From NCBI RefSeq assembly GCF_002886045.1, contig NZ_CP025791.1, forward strand, positions 310,001 through 374,000: 64,000 bases of DNA, read 5' to 3'. Every line of letters begins with the position of its first letter. Position 1 is the first letter of the stretch. Below are positions 53,624 through 62,796 of the stretch, piece by piece. This DNA comes from Flavivirga eckloniae. Lineage in GTDB: Bacteria > Bacteroidota > Bacteroidia > Flavobacteriales > Flavobacteriaceae. A program made the translations under genes and the position numbers. The notes under the pieces were generated by a model. It did not search any database. It was not told the origin of the DNA and was given only the letters and a program-made list of their open reading frames with translations.

Positions 53624-54535
53624 ATGAAACAAATTAAAAAAAATCTGGGATGGATAAAAGACTATCCAGATATTAGGGATTACGACGTTCACACATCTAC
53701 AGTTCACAAAAACCCGCTTAAACCCGTTATAAAAGAATCGGTAAAAGATTTAATGGGCAAAATAGGAATGACTGATGATTCAAAAAAAGCCTTAAAGAAA
53801 AAAGTAGATCTTAGAAAATGGTGTTCGCCAATTAAAAACCAAGGTGGTATAGGTTCTTGTACAGCATTTGCTGCCGTTGGTATGTACGAATACTTCCAGA
53901 AAAGAGCCTTTAACAAATTTATAAATGGCTCAGAACTTTTCGTATACAAAACTCAAAGAAATATGCTGGGCTGGAAAGGCGACAAAGGATCTTATACAAG
54001 AACGGCTATGGGCGCTCTTGCCTTGTTTGGTGTTCCTCCAACCAGTAGCTATCCTTACGAAACCGAAAAATTCGATGAAGAACCACCTGCATTTGTATAC
54101 TCATATGGTCAAAATTTTCAGGCACTAGCTTATTACAGATTAGATCCCTTGGGAACCAGTGGCAATCAAACACTAACAAACATTAAAAAACAACTAAGTG
54201 CCGGAATACCATCAATCATGGGGTTTACGTGTTATACATCCCTCGAAGATCTAGAAACGTTTAAAAGTGGCAAAATTCCCTACCCTAGTGATACAGAATC
54301 GGTAATAGGCGGCCATGCTGTTATGGTTGTTGGTTACGACGATAACATGGTTATTACAAATCCAATTGATAACAAGAATAAAAAAGGAGCACTTATCATT
54401 CGTAATTCATGGGGAAATTGGGGCGATGAAGGCTATGGTTATATCCCCTACGAATATGTTAAACAACAATTAGCCAGCGATTTTTGGTGTTTAATATCTG
54501 CTGAATGGATAGACACTGGAAAATTTAAAATGTAA
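53624..54535 (+). CDS. Papain-family (C1) cysteine peptidase without signal peptide
   Basis: The product has about 303 residues from the ATG at 53624; a longer frame would need TTG at 53567. The C1A triad is visible: Cys79 in QGGIGSCTAFAAV, His231 in GGHAVMVVGYDD and Asn261 in IIRNSWGNWGDEGYGYIPY. The oxyanion Gln lies in IKNQGGIG. The N-terminus GWIKDYPDIRDYD is typical of bacterial C1 proteins. No signal peptide or lipobox is visible, so it is probably cytosolic or exported by an unseen route. A hairpin follows at 54602. Confidence 0.9.
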   Translation: MKQIKKNLGWIKDYPDIRDYDVHTSTVHKNPLKPVIKESVKDLMGKIGMTDDSKKALKKKVDLRKWCSPIKNQGGIGSCTAFAAVGMYEYFQKRAFNKFINGSELFVYKTQRNMLGWKGDKGSYTRTAMGALALFGVPPTSSYPYETEKFDEEPPAFVYSYGQNFQALAYYRLDPLGTSGNQTLTNIKKQLSAGIPSIMGFTCYTSLEDLETFKSGKIPYPSDTESVIGGHAVMVVGYDDNMVITNPIDNKNKKGALIIRNSWGNWGDEGYGYIPYEYVKQQLASDFWCLISAEWIDTGKFKM

Positions 54536-54601
54536 ACCGAATAGTAAACACCAATAGTTTGTTATTTAAAACATAGATTTTTAAAAATAGTACTTAAAGA
54601 A

Positions 54602-54651
54602 AAGGCTGTTTTAAAACTAAATACCAATTTATAAACTTTTAAAACAGCCTT
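54602..54651. terminator. Long hairpin after the C1 peptidase gene
   Basis: A 15-bp perfect stem AAGGCTGTTTTAAAA/TTTTAAAACAGCCTT with a 20-nt loop, 66 nt after the peptidase stop. No T run follows on the plus strand, so termination is likely but not certain. Confidence 0.6.
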
Positions 54652-54671
54652 ACAAAAAACCAACACTCATT

Positions 54672-55775
54672 ATGCAAAGAATAATAAAGTTTCTTAAACA
54701 GAATGATGAAATTCTTGGGATAGTTGTTGGTATTATTACTTCTCTGGCAGTAATTTCAAAAACAATAGACAAAACAAGTTTTGAAAATTTAAACATTAAC
54801 CTACTAACCGATTCCATAAACATTGGAATTCTTTTATTGGCACTAGCTTTAACAAAAGGGACTCCCCTTTTTGTTTCAAAAGAAGAAACAAAAAAGATTT
54901 GCTCAGACTTTAATTTATCTACAGAAAGCTTTAATTCAAAAATTGTAAGAACAAATTCCCTCATCAACCAGCTATCAAGCTCCATTCGTTGGTTTGCAAT
55001 AATTTTACTTGGCTTTTATTGCCTACAATTCTTTATGGATTTTAGTCTAATGGATAAATATGATGATTTTGAAAACAGTCTTAAAAACAACAAAAGTATT
55101 CTTGAATTACTAAAATTCACATCCGATGGGTTGCAATCGACTTCAAACTTAAACGCCGCAAAATTTTTAGGTATCGAAATCTTAACCAATTCATCAAACT
55201 TATTTAGTGCAACTTTCCTTTTTACATCCTTTTTGGTTCTATTTAGCGTTACTCTTGAAAATGACAATAAGACCTGGCATATAAAAAATCAAATTCCTAT
55301 CTCAATAGCTATTGCCATTACTGTTATTAATATTGTTTTTTTTATTGTAGGTGTCGATTATTTTAATCTAAAAGAAACCTCTACTTCTATTAGATTGTTG
55401 GGCGGAATTTATAATGGAATTGCTATGGCCTTGTTATTTAGCAGATTCATTTCCATGGAATACTATTTTCAAAACTCAAAGCGAAATTTAGAAAGAAGCT
55501 TTTATTACTACGGAATAACAATAGGACTTCCTTTGTATGTCGTTGTTCAACCCTTATATGCGTTATTTAATGCCGTAGATTTAGAAGCCGCAGCAATTTT
55601 TAAATCAATAGTTTTCTTAATATGTTTTTGGGGTAAACTCGTATTCCTATTCTTTATTTATACCATGCTTAACAAAAAATGGATACATTCCTATATTCTT
55701 CTCAATCTAATTGAAAACGAGAACCTTGAAAAACTTTCCTTAGAATTAAATGATGTTGAGAAATTGGATAAATAA
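54672..55775 (+). CDS. Multi-pass membrane protein, unknown
   Basis: The product has 367 residues with about eight hydrophobic helices (around 15-32, 45-62, 105-125, 175-195, 208-230, 240-262, 272-300, 308-330) and a charged C-terminus (EKLSLELNDVEKLD). No family recognised. It starts 20 nt after the hairpin and stands alone in front of the gcvT promoter. Confidence 0.6.
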   Translation: MQRIIKFLKQNDEILGIVVGIITSLAVISKTIDKTSFENLNINLLTDSINIGILLLALALTKGTPLFVSKEETKKICSDFNLSTESFNSKIVRTNSLINQLSSSIRWFAIILLGFYCLQFFMDFSLMDKYDDFENSLKNNKSILELLKFTSDGLQSTSNLNAAKFLGIEILTNSSNLFSATFLFTSFLVLFSVTLENDNKTWHIKNQIPISIAIAITVINIVFFIVGVDYFNLKETSTSIRLLGGIYNGIAMALLFSRFISMEYYFQNSKRNLERSFYYYGITIGLPLYVVVQPLYALFNAVDLEAAAIFKSIVFLICFWGKLVFLFFIYTMLNKKWIHSYILLNLIENENLEKLSLELNDVEKLDK

Positions 55776-55892
55776 AAAGCATACAATAACTTTTTTTAAC
55801 TATAACAGTAGGGTGCGTGCATGTGATTCCCTTTAACAATCTGAATCCCGAATTTTAATATGATTTTTTGGTTGGAATATTACGAATTTATG

Positions 55893-55900
55893 TAGTTTTG
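55893..55900 (+). promoter_or_regulatory. Bacteroidota promoter of gcvT
   Basis: TAGTTTTG matches TAnnTTTG, with TTTG at 55867-55870 as the -33 element, 22 nt apart. It lies 31 nt upstream of the gcvT ATG. No glycine riboswitch is seen in this short leader. Confidence 0.65.
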
Positions 55901-55931
55901 CGCTACAAAATTTAATTATTAATAACCAACC

Positions 55932-57014
55932 ATGAAAAACACTGCATTAACATCAACACACGAAGCTCTAGGAGCTAAAATGGTACCTTTTGCTGGCTAC
56001 AATATGCCTGTGCAATACGTAGGGGTAAACATAGAACACGAAACCGTTAGAAAAGCTGTAGGGGTGTTTGATGTATCGCATATGGGAGAGTTTTTAATTG
56101 AAGGAGCGCACGCATTAGAATTAATACAAAAAGTATCCAGTAACGATGCTTCTAAACTAACTATTGGTAAAGCTCAATACAGCTGCTTACCAAACAATGA
56201 CGGTGGTATTGTAGACGACTTAATTATATACAGAATAAAAGAAGAAACCTATTTACTGGTAGTTAACGCCAGTAATATTGAAAAAGACTGGAACTGGATT
56301 CAATCTAAAAACGATGTTGGAGCAACCATGCGCAATTTAAGCGAAGACTACTCGTTACTAGCTATTCAAGGCCCTAAAGCCATAGAAGCTATGCAATCCA
56401 TTACAAGTCAAGATTTATCAGCAATAAAATTCTACAACTTTGTAGTTGGTGACTTTGCAGGTATAGAGCACGTTATCATTTCAGCTACTGGGTATACAGG
56501 TAGTGGTGGTTTTGAGATTTACTGCAAGAATAGCGAAGTAAAACAAATTTGGGATAAGGTATTTGAAGCCGGTGCAGATTATGGTATTAAACCTATCGGG
56601 CTTGCTGCTAGAGATACCCTACGTTTAGAAATGGGGTACTGCCTTTACGGAAATGATATTGACGACACCACTTCGCCTATTGAAGCTGGTTTAGGTTGGA
56701 TTACTAAATTCACTAAAGCATTCACAAATTCTGAAGCATTAGAAGCCGAAAAGCAACGAGGACCAGAACGTAAATTAATCGCATTCGAGCTTGATGAACG
56801 CGGTATTCCAAGACAAGGTTACGACATTGTTGATGGAAACGGAAATAAAATAGGTATTGTAACATCAGGCACCATGTCGCCATCGTTAGGAAAAGGAATA
56901 GGCTTGGGATATGTTCCAACCATTTTCTCTGATATTAGTAGTAAGATTAATATCCAAATACGTAAAAATGCAGTCCCGGCAACCGTTATAAAACTGCCTT
57001 TCTATAAAGGTTAA
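55932..57014 (+). CDS. gcvT: Glycine cleavage system aminomethyltransferase (T protein)
   Basis: The product has 360 residues. Conserved: [21 protein letters not shown] (folate pocket), [45 protein letters not shown] and GYVPTIFSD near the end. It transfers the methylene unit from H-protein-bound glycine to tetrahydrofolate. gcvH and gcvP are not in this window. The next gene starts 14 nt downstream. Confidence 0.95.
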   Translation: MKNTALTSTHEALGAKMVPFAGYNMPVQYVGVNIEHETVRKAVGVFDVSHMGEFLIEGAHALELIQKVSSNDASKLTIGKAQYSCLPNNDGGIVDDLIIYRIKEETYLLVVNASNIEKDWNWIQSKNDVGATMRNLSEDYSLLAIQGPKAIEAMQSITSQDLSAIKFYNFVVGDFAGIEHVIISATGYTGSGGFEIYCKNSEVKQIWDKVFEAGADYGIKPIGLAARDTLRLEMGYCLYGNDIDDTTSPIEAGLGWITKFTKAFTNSEALEAEKQRGPERKLIAFELDERGIPRQGYDIVDGNGNKIGIVTSGTMSPSLGKGIGLGYVPTIFSDISSKINIQIRKNAVPATVIKLPFYKG

Positions 57015-57028
57015 AGTATTTTCTATAA

Positions 57029-57868
57029 ATGAAAAGGCAGGAGAAAGAAAGTAAACATAGAATTTTAATATTAGGAGCCAGCGGTTTTTTGGGGGGTGCC
57101 ATTTATAAAGAGCTCTGCTCCTACTTTAAAACCTTCGGAACTTATAGCACCCCTAACAAGCAACACGAAAAGAATAATCATTTTTTTCATTACAATATAG
57201 AGGAAGACGATGTTTATGAAATACTAGACATCGTTAAGCCTACTATCGTTATTTCTGCACTTCGTGGTGATTTTTCAGCACAACTGATGGCACATCAACA
57301 TCTTGCAGAATATGTATTTACCAACAAAATAAAGCTCATTTTTCTATCCTCTGCCAACGTTTTTGATGCCTACAGTAAATACCCCAGTTACGAAACCGAT
57401 AAAACCTTAAGCAATAGTATTTATGGTCATTTCAAAATCAAAATTGAAAACATGCTATTGCGCATGCCAAAAAAACAAGTAGCCATCTTAAGATTACCTA
57501 TGGTTTTTGGAGCACAATCTCCAAGAATAGCAGAAATGCACGAAAACATAAAAGAAAAAGAACCTATTGAAGTCTTTCCAAACCTAATAATGAATGTAAC
57601 CAATGATGTAAAAGTAACCCAACAAGTTCATTATATTATAAATAGAAACAAATACGGAGTCTTTCACCTGGGAAGCAAGGATTTGGTACATCACGACGAG
57701 TTTATTAAAGAAATTGTTGATTCTTTCGAACACAAAAATAAAGTGATATATAAAAATGTTTATACCACTAACGACGATAGATATTTAGCAGTATTACCAA
57801 AATACAACCTATTACCAAAACACCTACAATTAGAAAGTCAGCAAATAGTATCAGAATTAAAAATATAA
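57029..57868 (+). CDS. NAD(P)-dependent sugar epimerase / dTDP-4-dehydrorhamnose reductase-like (SDR)
   Basis: The product has 279 residues. The Rossmann motif is ILGASGFLGG. RmlD-like features are KPTIVISALRGDF, LIFLSSANVFDAY and SIYGHFKIKIENML, with a YxxxK-type pair (Tyr and Lys in YGHFK), then LRLPMVFG. The substrate is unknown. It follows gcvT by 14 nt and is likely co-transcribed, perhaps without functional relation. The pterin dehydratase lies 59 nt downstream. Confidence 0.82.
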   Translation: MKRQEKESKHRILILGASGFLGGAIYKELCSYFKTFGTYSTPNKQHEKNNHFFHYNIEEDDVYEILDIVKPTIVISALRGDFSAQLMAHQHLAEYVFTNKIKLIFLSSANVFDAYSKYPSYETDKTLSNSIYGHFKIKIENMLLRMPKKQVAILRLPMVFGAQSPRIAEMHENIKEKEPIEVFPNLIMNVTNDVKVTQQVHYIINRNKYGVFHLGSKDLVHHDEFIKEIVDSFEHKNKVIYKNVYTTNDDRYLAVLPKYNLLPKHLQLESQQIVSELKI

Positions 57869-57927
57869 TTGATTCTAAGCTATTAAATTGTTAAATTAGT
57901 AACATCTACCCATATAAACATATAACG

Positions 57928-58218
57928 ATGAGTAAACTTTCAGAAAATGATATAGAAAAAAGACTATTGCACCTTCCAGACTGGGATTATTACGATAATG
58001 CTATTCATGCCGAGTTTGAATTCGATAATTTTAAAGATTGCTTTAGTGCCATGAGCAGAATTGCCTTCGAGTGCGAAGCATTGAATCATCATCCTAATTG
58101 GTCTAACGTATATAATGTACTTACCATTTCGATAACAACTCATGATGCTAATGGCTTAACTAATAAAGACTTCAAACTAGCAGAAGCTATCGATACTATA
58201 GTTGAACCTGAGGAGTGA
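57928..58218 (+). CDS. phhB: 4a-hydroxytetrahydrobiopterin dehydratase (pterin-4a-carbinolamine dehydratase)
   Basis: The product has 96 residues, normal for PCD. Catalytic motif: CEALNHHPNWSNVYN plus ISITTHDANGLTNKDFKLA with the conserved His residues. It recycles the pterin cofactor used by aromatic amino acid hydroxylases, which are not nearby. The gap from the epimerase is 59 nt. Confidence 0.92.
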   Translation: MSKLSENDIEKRLLHLPDWDYYDNAIHAEFEFDNFKDCFSAMSRIAFECEALNHHPNWSNVYNVLTISITTHDANGLTNKDFKLAEAIDTIVEPEE

Positions 58219-58281
58219 ATTGACAGTATTTAGTGATCAGTTGGCAGTAATCAGTAATTCAGTAGTAAATAACAGTATTCT

Positions 58282-58580
58282 CTTTGCGGCTTAGTGCCTT
58301 GGCGAGAAATATCTAGTATACAGCGTTCAGTGACAGTAGGCAGTTGCTAATCAATACCATTTAAACTCTTAATTCCTTTGCGACTTTGCGGCTCAGCGAG
58401 AAACACCAAGTGTACGGTTTTCAGTGGCAGTAAGCAGTTACTAGTCAATACCATTTAAATTCTTAATTCCTTTGCGGCTCAGCGAGAAACACCAAGTATA
58501 CAGCGTTCAGTGGCAGTAGACAGTTGCTAATCAATACCATTTAAACTCTTAATTCCTTTGCGGCTTTGCGATTTAACAAA
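58282..58580. repeat. Tandem imperfect repeats of about 90 bp in a 620-bp gap
   Basis: Three copies of a unit of roughly 90 bp contain CAGCGTTCAGTGGCAGTAG (or close variants), CTAATCAATACCATTTAAA, CTCTTAATTCCTTTGCGGCT and CAGCGAGAAACACCAAGT. The first and third copies share 58 of 60 bases (58321-58380 against 58501-58560, exactly 180 bp apart); the middle copy is more diverged. The rest of 58219-58838 has further CAGT-rich fragments and no gene. Confidence 0.8.
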
Positions 58581-58768
58581 AGACATCAAGTGTTCCAGTT
58601 AACAGTAGTTCAATAATCAAAAAACAACTATTTTCTCTCCACATCTGTGTGTCCTGAAAAGATCATAAAGCAATCACAACATCAAATAGGCAATAACCCG
58701 TATTCCACACAAGATCAATTTCTAAAAATTAAAGTTAGTAACCATTATTTTTGATTAGTAGATTTTTT

Positions 58769-58776
58769 TAAATTTG
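58769..58776 (+). promoter_or_regulatory. Candidate -7 promoter element of the YebC gene
   Basis: TAAATTTG matches TAnnTTTG, 62 nt upstream of the ATG at 58839. TTTG at 58750-58753 is closer than usual for a -33 partner. Confidence 0.4.
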
Positions 58777-58838
58777 CTAGCATTATAGAATAACAGATTC
58801 CTATACTTAAAAGGGATCACAAATTAAAGCATATAATT

Positions 58839-59558
58839 ATGGGAAGAGCTTTTGAATTTAGAAAAGCAAGAAAAATGAAACGTTGGGCCGCAATGAGTAA
58901 AGCATTTACTCGTATTGGTAAGGATATTGTCATGGCAGTAAAAGAAGGAGGTCCCGACCCAGCAGGTAATTCCCGCTTAAGAGCAGTTATTCAAAACGCC
59001 AAGGCAGTAAACATGCCAAAGGACAATATAGAACGTGCTATTAAAAAAGCTAGTGATAAAAACCAGGGCGATTACAAAGAAGTTATTTTCGAGGGTTACG
59101 CACCTCATGGCATAGCCGTTTTAGTAGAAACAGCAACAGATAACAACACTCGAACAGTAGCCAATGTACGTAGCTATTTTAACAAGTGTGATGGTAGTTT
59201 AGGAACATCTGGTTCTGTTGTTTTTATGTTCGACCATACGTGTAACTTTAGAATCAATTCAGAAGGTTTAGATCCGGAAGAAATAGAATTAGAATTTATA
59301 GATTTTGGTGCAGAAGAAGTATTTGCAGACGACGATGGCATCTTAATATATGCACCTTTTGAAAGTTTTGGAGCCATACAAGCCGAGTTAGAAGCACGTG
59401 AAATAGAAATCCTGTCTTCTGGTTTTGAACGTATTCCACAAGTAACAAAACCACTTACTCCAGAACAGGCTACAGACGTTGAAAAACTTTTGGAAAAACT
59501 AGACGACGACGACGACGTACAGAACGTATACCATACCATGGAGGAAAGTACAGAGTAA
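58839..59558 (+). CDS. yebC: YebC/PmpR/TACO1-family protein
   Basis: The product has 239 residues. The N-terminus MGRAFEFRKARKMKRWAAMS and DNIERAIKKAS are diagnostic, as are FEGYAPHGIAVLVE and NCDGSLGTSGSVVFMF-like stretches (NKCDGSLGTSGSV). An acidic run DDDDD lies near the C-terminus. Family members act as DNA-binding regulators or assist ribosomes at difficult sequences; the role here is not determined. Confidence 0.93.
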   Translation: MGRAFEFRKARKMKRWAAMSKAFTRIGKDIVMAVKEGGPDPAGNSRLRAVIQNAKAVNMPKDNIERAIKKASDKNQGDYKEVIFEGYAPHGIAVLVETATDNNTRTVANVRSYFNKCDGSLGTSGSVVFMFDHTCNFRINSEGLDPEEIELEFIDFGAEEVFADDDGILIYAPFESFGAIQAELEAREIEILSSGFERIPQVTKPLTPEQATDVEKLLEKLDDDDDVQNVYHTMEESTE

Positions 59559-59588
59559 AAAGAAACACAAAAAGTAAAAACTATCATT

Positions 59589-60599
59589 TTGAGCACAATC
59601 GTTAAACCCCACACCCAAAAACTCGATAAAACAATTAGATGGGGTATTATTGGATGCGGTGATGTTACAGAAATAAAAAGTGGTCCCGCATACAAAACAA
59701 TTGAAGGTTTTGAGCTAGCAGCAGTTATGAGACGAGACTTCGACAAAGCAAAAGACTATGCCGAAAGACATGGTGTAAGCAAAGTTTTTGCAGATGCTGA
59801 TGAGCTGATTAACGATGATGACATCGATGCTGTTTATATAGCGACACCACCAGACACCCACAAATATTATGCCCTGAAAGTTGCTGCTGCCAATAAACCT
59901 TGCTGTATTGAAAAACCAATGACACCTAGTTATTCGGAGAGTTTAGCTATACATCAAGCGTTTAAAGATAAGAACCTTCCCCTATTCGTAGCTTATTATA
60001 GAAGATCATTACCACGTTTTAATCAAGTAAAGGATTGGTTAGACAACAAGTATATAGGAGATGTTAGACATATTAATTGGCGCTATAATAAACCTGCTAG
60101 CGATATAGATAATTCTAAAGCATACAATTGGAGAACAGATGCTAAAATAGCTCCAGCAGGTTACTTTGACGACTTGGCCAGTCATGGACTCAATTTATTT
60201 ACCTTTCTAATTGCCGATATAACAGATGCCTATGGCATAAGTGGCAATCAACAAGGTCTTTATACGTCAAAAGACACAGTAACGGCTTGTTGGATTCATG
60301 AAAATGGTGTTACAGGATCTGGTAATTGGAATTTTGGTTGCGATGGTCATACGGATAAAGTTTTGATTTCCGGAAGCAAGGGAACCATACAATTTTCCAT
60401 TTTTCACGACAACCCAATTGTATTAAACAGTGAGACAAAAAATGAAGAATTATTCATTGAAAACCCGAAACATATACAAATACATCACGTAACGGGTATG
60501 AGAGATATGCTTATAAAAAAGAATTATACGCACCCATCTACGGGAACTACTGCCCTTCATACGAGTTGGGTTATGGATAAGATTCTAGGTAACCTATAA
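59589..60599 (+). CDS. Gfo/Idh/MocA-family NAD(P)-dependent oxidoreductase, probable TTG start
   Basis: The product has 336 residues. The nucleotide-binding motif WGIIGCGDV lies 20 residues in and EKPMTPSYSESL is the conserved catalytic EKP segment; YNWRTDAKIAPAGYFDDLASHG follows with the family His. The first in-frame ATG is about 45 codons inside the Rossmann fold, so translation must start earlier; TTG at 59589 is the best candidate. The substrate is probably a sugar or cyclitol. It is 30 nt after yebC. Confidence 0.85.
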   Translation: MSTIVKPHTQKLDKTIRWGIIGCGDVTEIKSGPAYKTIEGFELAAVMRRDFDKAKDYAERHGVSKVFADADELINDDDIDAVYIATPPDTHKYYALKVAAANKPCCIEKPMTPSYSESLAIHQAFKDKNLPLFVAYYRRSLPRFNQVKDWLDNKYIGDVRHINWRYNKPASDIDNSKAYNWRTDAKIAPAGYFDDLASHGLNLFTFLIADITDAYGISGNQQGLYTSKDTVTACWIHENGVTGSGNWNFGCDGHTDKVLISGSKGTIQFSIFHDNPIVLNSETKNEELFIENPKHIQIHHVTGMRDMLIKKNYTHPSTGTTALHTSWVMDKILGNL

Positions 60600-60768
60600 A
60601 TTAATGCATGTTACACTAAGCCTCCTGTGTCTCGACAGCAAGAGGATATCTTACAATACAAGTTTATGTTAATATGGTTGGTGAGATTTCTCACTGTGTT
60701 CGAAATGACACGGAATTCTGCACTAGTACTAAAATACAAAGTCGATTCTAAAAGTTTAAAACAAAAAC

Positions 60769-60794
60769 CCTTCCAGAAAACTGGAAGGATTTTT
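60769..60794 (+). terminator. Terminator after the Gfo/Idh/MocA gene
   Basis: CCTTCCAG/CTGGAAGG 8-bp stem, AAAA loop, then a T run (TTTTTT). It is 170 nt past the stop. The 60600-60935 gap otherwise contains only fragments of dispersed repeats (for example TTCGAAATGACAC at about 60699). Confidence 0.88.
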
Positions 60795-60935
60795 TACCTA
60801 AAGCTAAATTCAATAACAATTAAGTTATCAATATAACCTCTTTTAATTCCAAACTGTATAAGTCATAATACAGTTATCGCTATAAAATAGTTCAATTAAA
60901 ATAGGTTATGCTTTGCTGCTTATTAAAAAGCACTA

Positions 60936-61433
60936 TTATTTTTTTATAAAGATGTTAGTAAAATACCACCTTCCATTTTCATTTTTTTCAGCCGAAACAT
61001 CAAAGTTTGTAAAGTCTCCTTCTATAGTCCCTCTATGTCCGTCACTCTTTATCCAGGCCTTTACTACCGTTTGTGCAGTACTATACCCATAGGCTACGTT
61101 TTCAGATACTTTTTTAGCACCAGCATTAGCTTTTAAATAATTGCTACGGGTATAAAAATTATCGTGAGATACCACGTTGTTATCCACCATATAATCTGTA
61201 TGGCTATAAGCTACAGATTTAACTACAGACATGTCTTCTAAAGTGTTTAATCCAAGAGACAATCTATAATCATTAATAAGTTCAAGTATTTCTATTTCTA
61301 TCTCTTTTGCCTCAAGTGAAACAAGGCTTAATTCGATAGTATCCGTTTTATCATCAATGCTGTCTGTTGAGCAAGAAGTGAGCGTCAACACAGCAAACAA
61401 TGTCAATAATGACAGTTTTGTTACTGACTTCAT
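60936..61433 (-). CDS. CAP (SCP/PR-1) domain lipoprotein
   Basis: The product has 165 residues; lipobox TLTSC, Cys21. The CAP domain (about 45-165) has LELINDYRLSLGLN, YSHTDYMVDNNVVSHDNF, SENVAYGYSTAQTVVKAWIKS and GHRGTIEGDFTNFDVS, including the paired His/Glu cavity residues. Bacterial CAP proteins are secreted with varied, mostly unknown roles. Its upstream region contains two TTTAAACG copies 20 bp apart (61564-61591). Confidence 0.88.
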   Translation of the reverse strand: MKSVTKLSLLTLFAVLTLTSCSTDSIDDKTDTIELSLVSLEAKEIEIEILELINDYRLSLGLNTLEDMSVVKSVAYSHTDYMVDNNVVSHDNFYTRSNYLKANAGAKKVSENVAYGYSTAQTVVKAWIKSDGHRGTIEGDFTNFDVSAEKNENGRWYFTNIFIKK

Positions 61434-61563
61434 AAGTAGGTAATTTAGATTAGGTATGGTAAAAATAGTAGCCTACTCCGAAGTGAATGTTAAAGAAATG
61501 TTAAAATCGATTAAAAACGTGTATTTTATCGTACAAATTTGTTTTTAATCGACGAAATGCGAT

Positions 61564-61591
61564 TTTAAACGAAATGAAATGTATTTAAACG
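61564..61591 (-). promoter_or_regulatory. TTTAAACG direct pair, 20-bp period, upstream of the CAP gene
   Basis: TTTAAACG occurs at 61564-61571 and 61584-61591, in direct orientation, about 130-160 nt upstream of the CAP ATG and just past the pdxH stop. The same octamer forms the phased repeats at 45262-45303. This could be chance in AT-rich DNA. Confidence 0.3.
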
Positions 61592-61596
61592 GTAAT

Positions 61597-62244
61597 TTAA
61601 GGAGATAATCGATCGATTTTCCAGTTAAAATCTGGTTGAAGTGTGAATCTAATCCTATCGTGCAATCTATTAGGGCGTCCTTGCCAAAATTCAATTTCAA
61701 AAGGCTTAACGATATACCCGCCCCAATTAGCTGGTCTTGGAATTTCTTTTCCTTCAAATTCTTTTTCTAATTCAACAAGTCTTTTCTCAATGATATCTCT
61801 ATTCTCTATAATTTCACTCTGATTTGAAACTAAGGCTCCTAACTGACTTCCTCTTGGTCTGGACTCAAAATAACCATCACTTAAGTTTTCTGCAATCTTT
61901 TCTGCTTTTCCTTTAATAATAATCTGACGTTCGGCTCCATGCCAAAAAAAAGACAAGCATACGTTAGGATTTTTGGCTATGGCTAGCCCCTTTTCACTAT
62001 TATAGTTTGTGTAAAAAATAAACCCTTCATAGGTAAAACGCTTAAGCAGTACAACTCGATTCTTTGGAAAACCATCCAAGCCAATTGTAGAAACCGTCAT
62101 GGCATTGGTTTCATCTTCAACAAAAAATTTATCGATTTCATAAAACCATTTTTGGAATAATTCCATTGGGTTTTCTGGTACATCCTTTAAAAGTAATTCG
62201 TGCTTTTCGTAAGACTTTCTATAATTGCTTAAATCCTTTTCCAT
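61597..62244 (-). CDS. pdxH: Pyridoxamine/pyridoxine 5'-phosphate oxidase
   Basis: The product has 215 residues, the family length. Conserved: RKSYEKHELLL, AMTVSTIGLDGFPKNRVVLLK (FMN), FYTNYNSEKG, LSFFWHGAERQI and the C-terminal IEFWQGRPNRLHDRI. It oxidises PNP or PMP to PLP using FMN. Single gene, divergent from the tandem paralogues at 62338. Confidence 0.95.
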   Translation of the reverse strand: MEKDLSNYRKSYEKHELLLKDVPENPMELFQKWFYEIDKFFVEDETNAMTVSTIGLDGFPKNRVVLLKRFTYEGFIFYTNYNSEKGLAIAKNPNVCLSFFWHGAERQIIIKGKAEKIAENLSDGYFESRPRGSQLGALVSNQSEIIENRDIIEKRLVELEKEFEGKEIPRPANWGGYIVKPFEIEFWQGRPNRLHDRIRFTLQPDFNWKIDRLSP

Positions 62245-62337
62245 AGATTACAAAATAACAAAAAAATAATGTTTTATAAGGCATTAAAATTTAATGAAAC
62301 ATCGTAAATTAGCTATATCTCAAAGAATAGCATCCCA

Positions 62338-62757
62338 ATGAAATTTGAAAGTTCTCTCTACTGTAAAAAGTTAAGCTACTACAAGTTAGAATTGCCCTTT
62401 GGTGATTTTTTTTTATGTGAAAAATTTATAATATCAGAACTACACGCTGGCATACATTTTGACTGGCCTAAGATTAAAATAGTCGCTAAAGAAGTATTGA
62501 ATTTCTATAGTGAAAATAGCAAACTAGGCTATATTTCTAATAGAGTTAATTCTTATTCTGTAGACCCCCAAGTTTGGACAAAAGTGGAACGCTTTAACAG
62601 AAATAGTTTTGTAATTGGTGGTGCTATCGTGTACTACAATGATAGGATGTATTTAAACGCTACTTTAGAAAAAAGGTTTTCTAAGGTTAAAATAGTCCCT
62701 TTTTTGTCTTTAGATAGCGCTATTGAATGGATTGTAAACTTGGTTGATTCTAAATAA
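62338..62757 (+). CDS. Small STAS/SpoIIAA-like protein, tandem paralogue 1
   Basis: The product has 139 residues, no signal peptide. Plan: FGDFFLCEKFIISEL, a helix (VAKEVLNFYSEN), the signature LGYISNRVNSYSVDP, a variable loop, AIVYYNDRMYLNATLEKRF and FLSLDSAIEWIVNL. The beta-alpha order and the ending resemble STAS/SpoIIAA-like folds known in flavobacteria; function unknown. It shares near-identical DNA with copy 2 around positions 62406-62440. Confidence 0.7.
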   Translation: MKFESSLYCKKLSYYKLELPFGDFFLCEKFIISELHAGIHFDWPKIKIVAKEVLNFYSENSKLGYISNRVNSYSVDPQVWTKVERFNRNSFVIGGAIVYYNDRMYLNATLEKRFSKVKIVPFLSLDSAIEWIVNLVDSK

Positions 62758-62796
62758 ACCCCTTCACTCTCACAAATACTCTCAAAAAATGCCCCA

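Noticed and set aside
55776..55931. Glycine riboswitch in front of gcvT
   Set aside because: The promoter at 55893 leaves only a roughly 25-nt leader, and no tandem aptamer-like conserved segments are present upstream.
59174..59746. A 190-codon minus-strand frame over yebC and the next gene start
   Set aside because: Antisense to two recognised genes; Ser-rich low-complexity product.
60627..60836. A 69-codon plus-strand frame after the Gfo/Idh/MocA gene
   Set aside because: It runs through a dispersed repeat fragment and the terminator at 60769 and shows no protein-like features.
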